The notes below the pieces were generated by a model. It had not been told where the DNA came from, made no database searches, and saw only the letters and a program-made list of their open reading frames with translations. A DNA stretch of 7,150 nucleotides. Source: Pirellulaceae bacterium. GTDB taxonomy: Bacteria; Planctomycetota; Planctomycetia; Pirellulales; Pirellulaceae. Shown one piece after another: positions 1 to 4,327 of the stretch (its first letter is position 1; every line of letters begins with the position of its first letter). The stretch lies in contig JAKVBZ010000017.1 in assembly GCA_022448645.1 (NCBI GenBank), positions 64,615 to 71,764 of the forward strand, read 5' to 3'. Position numbers and translations under genes: made by a program.

Positions 1-139
1 CAGCCTTGTCTATGCAGCGACCCGCCATGAACTCATGATGCCCATTTTGCAGCACGCGTGGCGTATCGCTTTTTGGATTGTCTGTTTCATGCTGATTGTG
101 TTTGGGGTGCTCTGGTTTCTGGAATGGTTCCTAGGTTGA
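1..139 (+). CDS. C-terminal end of a small membrane protein (5' end outside the window)
   Basis: The frame is open from base 2 and ends at a TGA at 137-139, leaving 45 residues. The tail reads as a short polar, amphipathic stretch (YAATRHELMMPILQHAW) followed by about 22 strongly hydrophobic, aromatic-rich residues (roughly residues 22-43). It stops two residues after that segment. This is the pattern of a membrane protein whose last helix is at the C-terminus with almost no tail. The ferredoxin gene starts only 33 bases downstream on the same strand, so the two may share a transcript. I do not recognise the family, and the N-terminus is missing. The open frame, its hydrophobic end and the tight spacing to a well-supported gene argue that it is real. 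Confidence 0.55.
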   Translation, partial: SLVYAATRHELMMPILQHAWRIAFWIVCFMLIVFGVLWFLEWFLG

Positions 140-172
140 TCCTGTGCCTTCGATTGGTTGGGGCCGTAAAGC

Positions 173-532
173 ATGTCAAAGTTTACTCACCATCTGTTTG
201 TTTGTTGCAATCAACGGGACCCCACCCACCCTAGAGGCTGCTGTAATCAGGGCGGCAGTGACGAATTGAGAAATCGTTTCAAGGCCGAGATCGTGCGGCG
301 GGGATTGAAGCCTTTGGTACGGGCGAATCAGGCCGGGTGTTTGGATCAATGTGAATTTGGTCCGACCGTGGTCATCTATCCACAGGAAATCTGGTACGGA
401 AATGTCCAGCTCGAGGACGTTCCACGAATCGTCGAAGAAACAGTCATTCAGGGTAAGATTCTGGATGACTTGTTGATTGACGAGAAGCTTTTGAATACCA
501 AAGGTGGGCGTCAGCTGCCAGATAACGGATAG
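173..532 (+). CDS. Thioredoxin-like [2Fe-2S] ferredoxin
   Basis: This 119-residue protein has the signature of the small thioredoxin-fold [2Fe-2S] ferredoxins, related to the NuoE-type fold: FVCCNQRDPTHPRGCC near the N-terminus, then GCLDQCEFGPTVVIYPQEIWY. By comparison with the family pattern, the cluster ligands should be C11, C24, C56 and C60. C12 and C23 are extra cysteines next to two of them. The segment after C60 (EFGPTVVIYP, then WYGNV) is the conserved strand and loop of the family. The predicted role is cytoplasmic one-electron transfer; no partner is identifiable. An in-frame TAA at 167-169 lies just before the ATG, which fixes the start. No clear Shine-Dalgarno is seen. The last 20 or so residues (LLNTKGGRQLPDNG) look like an unstructured tail. 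The product class is secure and the physiological role is unknown. Confidence 0.9.
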   Translation: MSKFTHHLFVCCNQRDPTHPRGCCNQGGSDELRNRFKAEIVRRGLKPLVRANQAGCLDQCEFGPTVVIYPQEIWYGNVQLEDVPRIVEETVIQGKILDDLLIDEKLLNTKGGRQLPDNG

Positions 533-586
533 GCCCCCCTTACAGCCTGTTTAACCGTTACCGCCCGTCTCTTTAGCGGCAGAAAA

Positions 587-615
587 TCGCTTTTTCGTTA
601 TGGCCGTGTTATGAT
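587..615 (+). promoter_or_regulatory. Candidate extended -10 promoter for the DUF1598-like gene
   Basis: TATGAT at 610-615 matches the sigma70-type -10 consensus at five of six positions and is preceded by TG at 607-608 with one spacer base, an extended -10 arrangement. The bases a -35 box would occupy (about 587-592, TCGCTT) are a poor match. If used, transcription would start near 622 and give a leader of about 110 bases before the ATG at 732. It is the best candidate in the 533-731 gap. Confidence is low because planctomycete promoters are poorly defined and the motif is short. Confidence 0.3.
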
Positions 616-731
616 GAAAGGAGAAGAAGGGGGTGAACTTAGGAACATGCGCGTACTCTACGTGCACCACCTCACACCAACCAAACCGTGGGGCCAGCAA
701 TTTCCCATGGAACCAGAGATGAGGCGAAATC

Positions 732-2186
732 ATGGAACCTTTACGGCACTCAGTTGACTTTGCGGATAAGAACGCTTGGCTCACTTTAAGAACGCTCGGG
801 ACCGTTTTTCTTGTCCTAGTTTGTTGTTTACCTCTGTCGGCACAGCAGGGTGGCGGTGGCGGTGATGGCGGGGATGGTGGTGACGGCGCGGCCTTGCTTG
901 GGGATACTGGCGGTGTCGAGGTGGATGCGGACGGCGTGTTGCGTACTCGAATCGTACGTGATCCTACGGGACAGCTGCACCGTCGACGCATCGCACAAGC
1001 TCGTGCCGCACTGGATCCGGATCTCGTCCAGCCGAGCGAACTTCGAAAAGTGTCGCTCAATCGTCTGGAAGCGGCCATTGGTGCTCAATTGGCCAATGGC
1101 TTAGGGGCTACAGACGAAATGCTTTATCTGGCAGGTTTGACACAAATTCAGTACGTGTTCTTTTACCCGGAAACGGGTGATTTGGTTGTAGCGGGTCCTG
1201 CAGAAGGGTTTTACGCCAATCCTGTCGGTCGTATGGTGGGAATGACAAGCGGCCGTGCTACTTTGCCTTTGCGAGATCTGATTGTTGCTTTACGTGCGTT
1301 TCCTCCAGACCAATCGTCAACCAATGTGATCGGATGTTCGATCGATCCGACCACTGAAGGATTACAGCGGTTCCGCCAAGCGCTCGTCTCCATCGGCGGC
1401 CGTGCGACGCCTGCAGATGAACAAGCCATATTACACACGCTGAGCAATGCTTTGGGCTTACACAATGTCACCATTCATGGCATTTCTCCACGTACTCATT
1501 TCGCTCAAGTATTGGTCGAAGCCGACTATCGCATGAAACTGATTGGAATTGGCTTGGAACAACCTCCTGTGAAACTCGCCAGTTGGGTTAGCCGAGCCAA
1601 GCCGAATGCTATTGCCCGTAATGCCATGCAACGTTGGTATTTCGTGCCGGACTATGAAGTGGTGAAGGTTAGCGAAGACGAAATGGCGATGGAGCTGGTT
1701 GGAGGAAGTGTGCGGTTGGTCAGTGAAGATGAAATGGTCACGGCTGGCGGTCAACGGGTAGCTGCGGGACGCAAGGACAAGGCCAGTGAAATGTTTGCGA
1801 CCGCCTTTACCAAGAAATACAACCAACTTGCTGCTCGGTTGCCCGTATTCGCCGAACTGAGAAACCTAATCGACATGTCCATCGTCGCAGCCTTTATGAA
1901 GCGCCAAGATTATTACGGCCAGGCTGGATGGGATTTGAAAATCTTTGCAGACGAAGAAGTGTTCCCCGTCGAAACGCATCCATCGCCTCAATCTGTGGAA
2001 ACAGCGATCAACGCCGTGTGGAAGGGGCGTCGTCTGTTGACTCCCATTGGTGGTGGCGTCCACATCCGTCCCACGAACGCTCTTTCCAGTGAAAATCTGT
2101 TGCACGATGGCCAGGGTGCTGTTGCCGCACAACGGGAATTGGTTACGCTAGATCACTTGAGTGACGGACAGTGGTGGTGGGATTAG
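732..2186 (+). CDS. Secreted DUF1598-like protein of unknown function
   Basis: The 484-residue product starts with a signal peptide: a polar stretch to about residue 20, then TLGTVFLVLVCCLPLSA with likely cleavage after A37. A Gly/Asp-rich linker follows (residues 38-60). The rest is a mixed alpha/beta body. The block LYLAGLTQIQYVFFYPETGD with VVAGPAEGF (about 131-160) and the later SRAKPNAIARNAMQRWYFVPDYE (about 287-309) fit my memory of the DUF1598 family, known mainly from planctomycetes; that assignment is from recall. No catalytic motif is evident. The start is fixed by an in-frame TGA at 720-722 and supported by GAGG at 721-724, seven bases before the ATG. The protein is predicted to act outside the cytoplasm. 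There is no lipobox (VCC lacks the small residue before Cys), so it is probably not a lipoprotein. rsmG follows after 101 bases but has no obvious functional link. The gene call is certain; the family name is less so. Confidence 0.85.
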   Translation: MEPLRHSVDFADKNAWLTLRTLGTVFLVLVCCLPLSAQQGGGGGDGGDGGDGAALLGDTGGVEVDADGVLRTRIVRDPTGQLHRRRIAQARAALDPDLVQPSELRKVSLNRLEAAIGAQLANGLGATDEMLYLAGLTQIQYVFFYPETGDLVVAGPAEGFYANPVGRMVGMTSGRATLPLRDLIVALRAFPPDQSSTNVIGCSIDPTTEGLQRFRQALVSIGGRATPADEQAILHTLSNALGLHNVTIHGISPRTHFAQVLVEADYRMKLIGIGLEQPPVKLASWVSRAKPNAIARNAMQRWYFVPDYEVVKVSEDEMAMELVGGSVRLVSEDEMVTAGGQRVAAGRKDKASEMFATAFTKKYNQLAARLPVFAELRNLIDMSIVAAFMKRQDYYGQAGWDLKIFADEEVFPVETHPSPQSVETAINAVWKGRRLLTPIGGGVHIRPTNALSSENLLHDGQGAVAAQRELVTLDHLSDGQWWWD

Positions 2187-2190
2187 CTCT

Positions 2191-2246
2191 GGCTTGTGTC
2201 CTCCACCGAAACAACGAGGCAATCGAGGGTGGCTTCTTCACAAGCC
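2191..2246 (+). repeat. 8-bp inverted repeat overlapping the stem-loop
   Basis: GGCTTGTG (2191-2198) is perfectly complementary to CACAAGCC (2239-2246), with 40 bases between. The right arm contains the same AAGCC that forms the inner stem of the 2222-2257 hairpin, so the two pairings exclude each other. It starts five bases after the stop codon of the upstream gene. It may be functional or coincidental. Confidence 0.35.
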
Positions 2247-2257
2247 CTGCCCTCGGT
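2222..2257 (+). other. Strong stem-loop between the DUF1598-like gene and rsmG
   Basis: CGAGGG (2224-2229) pairs with CCCTCG (2250-2255), and inside it GGCTT (2231-2235) pairs with AAGCC (2242-2246) around the six-base loop CTTCAC. A 1x3 internal loop separates the stems, and A2222-T2257 plus a T-G wobble can extend the base. This gives 11 mostly GC pairs in the 101-base gap. No T-run follows, so it is not a classic intrinsic terminator. It could be a factor-assisted terminator, a processing or stability element, or a leader structure for rsmG. Confidence 0.45.
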
Positions 2258-2287
2258 CGATCTCTGTGATTCTGGTGACGAGGGAGC

Positions 2288-2926
2288 ATGACACACACGC
2301 TTCGTGACAGCCTGGAAGGCTATTCTTTGCAGCTGCCTGATGAGCAGGTTGCACTGTTGGAACGTTATTGCCACCTGCTTTGGGATTGGAACCAAAAGCT
2401 CAACCTGACACGACACACGAATTACGACGTGTTCGTTGCCCGAGACGTGATTGATAGTTTGGCGTTGGCTGACAGGCTTCAGGCTGACGAAGAAGTTCTG
2501 GATTTGGGTACCGGGGGAGGTGTACCCGGTGTTCTGATCGCTATTTTACGCCCCGATTTGCAGATATCCTTGTGCGAATCCGTAGGTAAGAAAGCATCGG
2601 CAATCGATGCCATTGTCAATGATTTGCAACTGCAGGTGCCTGTCTATCATGCGCGCGGCGAGGATCTGCTGGAAGATTTTCGCTACAGCTCAATCGTGGC
2701 ACGGGCTGTCGGACCTATGTCAAGAGTCTTGAAGTGGTTGGAACCTCATTGGATTTCCATTGGTCGATTGTTGTTGACTAAGGGGCCGCGCTGGGTAGAC
2801 GAACGAGGTGAGGCTCGTCATCGCGGATTGCTGCATTCTCTAGAATTGCGTTGTATTCATCGCTATCTGATGCCGGGGACGGAGTCAGAGAGTGTGATCT
2901 TGCAGATCGAACCAAAACGTTCATGA
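2288..2926 (+). CDS. rsmG: 16S rRNA (guanine527-N7)-methyltransferase RsmG (GidB)
   Basis: RsmG uses S-adenosylmethionine to methylate N7 of G527 in the 530 loop of 16S rRNA. The 212 residues match the family's usual size. The helical N-terminal part contains the conserved LLWDWNQKLNLT block (30-41). The Rossmann core follows: LDLGTGGGVPG (71-81) is the SAM-binding loop, ESVGKKASAI (97-106) the second-strand and helix region, IVARAVGPMSRVL (136-148) the conserved R-A motif, and LLLTKGPRW (161-169) the later strand with the Lys-Gly pair. The usual RHxxDS of the N-terminal part reads RDVIDS here (52-57), a His-to-Asp difference. The start is fixed by an in-frame TGA at 2276-2278 and has GAGGGAG immediately upstream. 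The common partners mnmG and parA/parB are not adjacent. In other bacteria, loss of rsmG gives low-level streptomycin resistance (family knowledge). The identification is firm. Confidence 0.95.
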   Translation: MTHTLRDSLEGYSLQLPDEQVALLERYCHLLWDWNQKLNLTRHTNYDVFVARDVIDSLALADRLQADEEVLDLGTGGGVPGVLIAILRPDLQISLCESVGKKASAIDAIVNDLQLQVPVYHARGEDLLEDFRYSSIVARAVGPMSRVLKWLEPHWISIGRLLLTKGPRWVDERGEARHRGLLHSLELRCIHRYLMPGTESESVILQIEPKRS

Positions 2927-2941
2927 CGCACATGCTTTGCG

Positions 2942-2963
2942 CCTAATACTGAAAAAGATTAGG
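2942..2963 (+). other. Small hairpin downstream of rsmG
   Basis: CCTAAT (2942-2947) pairs with ATTAGG (2958-2963). An inner CT/AG pair (2949-2950 with 2956-2957) can add two base pairs across a one-base bulge, closing a GAAAA loop. It lies 15 bases after the rsmG stop. The stem is AT-rich and no T-run follows, so it is at best a weak terminator or mRNA end structure. Confidence 0.25.
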
Positions 2964-3115
2964 ATCCATACAACCGTCATGCATCGGGTCACACCCGGTC
3001 TTTCGCGGATCGCGATCGAAGTCAAATGTCCGGGATTTGTCAGTTTTGAGCCAAATTGCGTTCCTCAGACAAACACGGAGTGGTAGCCGGGTGTATGTTT
3101 AAGTAATCAGTTTTC

Positions 3116-3922
3116 ATGTCCCTGGATTTTTGTGGGCAATACATTCTCTGGATCGTAGAGAGTTGTTCGGTGGATATTGCAGTGTTGTTCGTCGTTGCAG
3201 TGGTGGGTATGTGCGTCGGCTATGTGGCATGCCGATTGACAGCCGGATTGTGCGAACGCTTGGGATTCGATCAGGCTGCTGAGCAAAATGGCTCCGTGGC
3301 AGTCTTGCGTCGTCTAGGAGTCCAATCTGTTCCGTCTGAGGTCATGAGCACGATCGTTTTTCTGTTCGTGACGTGCGCTTTCGTGGCAGTGGGTGCGCAC
3401 ATGCTGGGGTTTGAAGCGGTCAGTGACCTTATTTCACGTTTCGTTCATTTTATTCCCCGCATTCTTTTGGCCAGCATTGTATTGACTGTCGGACTGCTGT
3501 TGGCCACATTCGTTCGAGGCACCGTGGTGGCCGCCGGTCAGAGGGCCAGTATTTCGGGGGCCGAGCAATTCGGTTCCGTTTGTTTCTGTGCGGTGGTTTG
3601 TGTTGTGATACTGGCCTCCTTGGAACAGTTGCAGATCCGCATGCAATGGTTGGGGCAAGCATTCTTGATTGCTTTTGCTGCCATGGTCCTGGCGGTAGGA
3701 TTGGCCTTCGGCTTGGGATGTCGGGATGTGATTGCTGGGGTCGTGGCCGGGAATTATGTCCGGCGCCAATTCCAGGCAGGTGATTTGGTCACCGTAGCAG
3801 GACTGAGCGGAACCGTTCGCGAAGTTGGCATGGTGGCGACGATCATCGAGACCGATGAAGACGGCCTGCTGAAACGCCGCAGTGTGCCTAACGTACGTAT
3901 GCTGAACGAAGCTGTCAGCTGA
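3116..3922 (+). CDS. Small MscS-family mechanosensitive channel, ending after the beta domain
   Basis: The 268-residue membrane protein has about five hydrophobic segments: roughly residues 19-40, 76-98, 114-134, 151-172 and 180-202. The last runs into GLGCRDVIAGVVAGNYVRRQF (199-219), resembling the pore-lining helix and its exit in MscS. The beta domain follows: AGDLVTVAGLSGTVREVG (221-238), ATIIETDEDG (241-250) and SVPN (256-259), matching the MscS pattern G-D-x-V-x-V-x-G-x-x-G-T-V and the later D-G...V-P-N. The protein stops nine residues after VPN, so the C-terminal alpha/beta vestibule domain of E. coli MscS is absent. The helix pattern fits proteins with conserved TM-helix repeats (CmpX-like). 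It probably gates an inner-membrane pore on membrane tension or acts in signalling. An in-frame TAA at 3104-3106 fixes the start; no Shine-Dalgarno is visible. The 189 bases between rsmG and this gene show no convincing promoter. Confidence 0.85.
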   Translation: MSLDFCGQYILWIVESCSVDIAVLFVVAVVGMCVGYVACRLTAGLCERLGFDQAAEQNGSVAVLRRLGVQSVPSEVMSTIVFLFVTCAFVAVGAHMLGFEAVSDLISRFVHFIPRILLASIVLTVGLLLATFVRGTVVAAGQRASISGAEQFGSVCFCAVVCVVILASLEQLQIRMQWLGQAFLIAFAAMVLAVGLAFGLGCRDVIAGVVAGNYVRRQFQAGDLVTVAGLSGTVREVGMVATIIETDEDGLLKRRSVPNVRMLNEAVS

Positions 3923-4000
3923 CTGGCGTCTTCATGACGCACGAATGACCATGGGACGTAATGTTTCTAACTATCTAGGGCCGGCTGTGCGGATGTTCGC

Positions 4001-4048
4001 GGTTTCAGTTTGAGAGTGGCGCGGTGGCAAAGTCTTACACCTGAAACC
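4001..4048 (+). repeat. 8-bp inverted repeat in the gap before the large gene
   Basis: GGTTTCAG (4001-4008) and CTGAAACC (4041-4048) are perfectly complementary with 32 bases between. It lies about 80 bases after the channel gene and 280 before the next start. It could be a transcript-end structure or a regulator site. No T-run follows, so it is not a canonical terminator. Confidence 0.3.
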
Positions 4049-4313
4049 TGTGTCCCCTATCTAACATCCTGCATCCGCCATTTCTGACCCTACACCGCCC
4101 CATTAGCATTCTGGTAACGAGTGTTGCGACCACGGTGTGGCCTGAAAAACGGATCGTAGCTAGCACTTGCTGTCGGATGTCATGTCGACCGACGTCATGT
4201 GGCAGCAATTCGTGGAATGTGGTAAGGGATAGCTGGCTTGCAGAAGTAGTCATTCCCAGCACTTGGCGTGCATGGTTTCGCCTCCGACCTGCACATCACA
4301 GAATATTTTCAGC

Positions 4314-4318
4314 AAGGA
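4314..4318 (+). promoter_or_regulatory. Shine-Dalgarno site that sets the start at 4328
   Basis: AAGGA lies nine bases before the ATG at 4328, and the product then begins with a clean signal peptide. The reading frame is open upstream only to a TAG at 4247-4249, and the sole other candidate start is a GTG at 4268 with no such site. This supports 4328. Confidence 0.65.
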
Positions 4319-4327
4319 CGTTGGATC

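Larger units (their letters stand above)
3923..4327 (+). other. 405-base non-coding gap with short inverted repeats
   Basis: No convincing gene is visible on either strand; the short open frames here have no recognisable motif and no good ribosome binding site. Structure seen: a 10-bp palindrome GTCAGCTGAC (3914-3923) over the stop codon of the channel gene; a small hairpin GCGTC-TTCAT-GACGC (3926-3940) just after it; a perfect 8-bp inverted repeat (4001-4008 with 4041-4048); and a direct repeat GTCATGT at 4179-4185 and 4194-4200. The promoter of the large downstream gene should lie here, but I cannot pick out a good -35/-10 pair. Confidence 0.4.

Noticed and set aside
533..731. Possible terminator after the ferredoxin gene (CCGC 561-564 with GCGG 576-579).
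   Set aside because: The stem is only four base pairs and no T-run follows.
1074..1100. Perfect 8-bp inverted repeat GCCATTGG/CCAATGGC with an 11-base loop.
   Set aside because: It lies within the coding part of the DUF1598-like gene, and codon use there explains it as well as any function. No supporting context.
551..1826. Long open frames on the minus strand opposite the DUF1598-like gene (551-1078, 828-1088, 1211-1474, 1458-1826).
   Set aside because: They are opposite a well-supported secreted protein, have low-complexity Ser/Pro/Arg-rich translations with no motif, and lack ribosome binding sites. They are shadows.
3003..3017. Palindromic GATCGCGATC and the overlapping TCGCG-GAT-CGCGA before the channel gene.
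   Set aside because: Short, single occurrence, no repeated copy nearby and no placement relative to a recognisable promoter, so no operator call is justified.
2920..3942. The 12-base string TTCATGACGCAC occurs at 2920-2931 (over the rsmG stop) and at 3931-3942 (just after the channel stop).
   Set aside because: One shared 12-mer is close to what chance allows in 7 kb, the match does not extend on either side, and the two copies sit differently relative to the stop codons.
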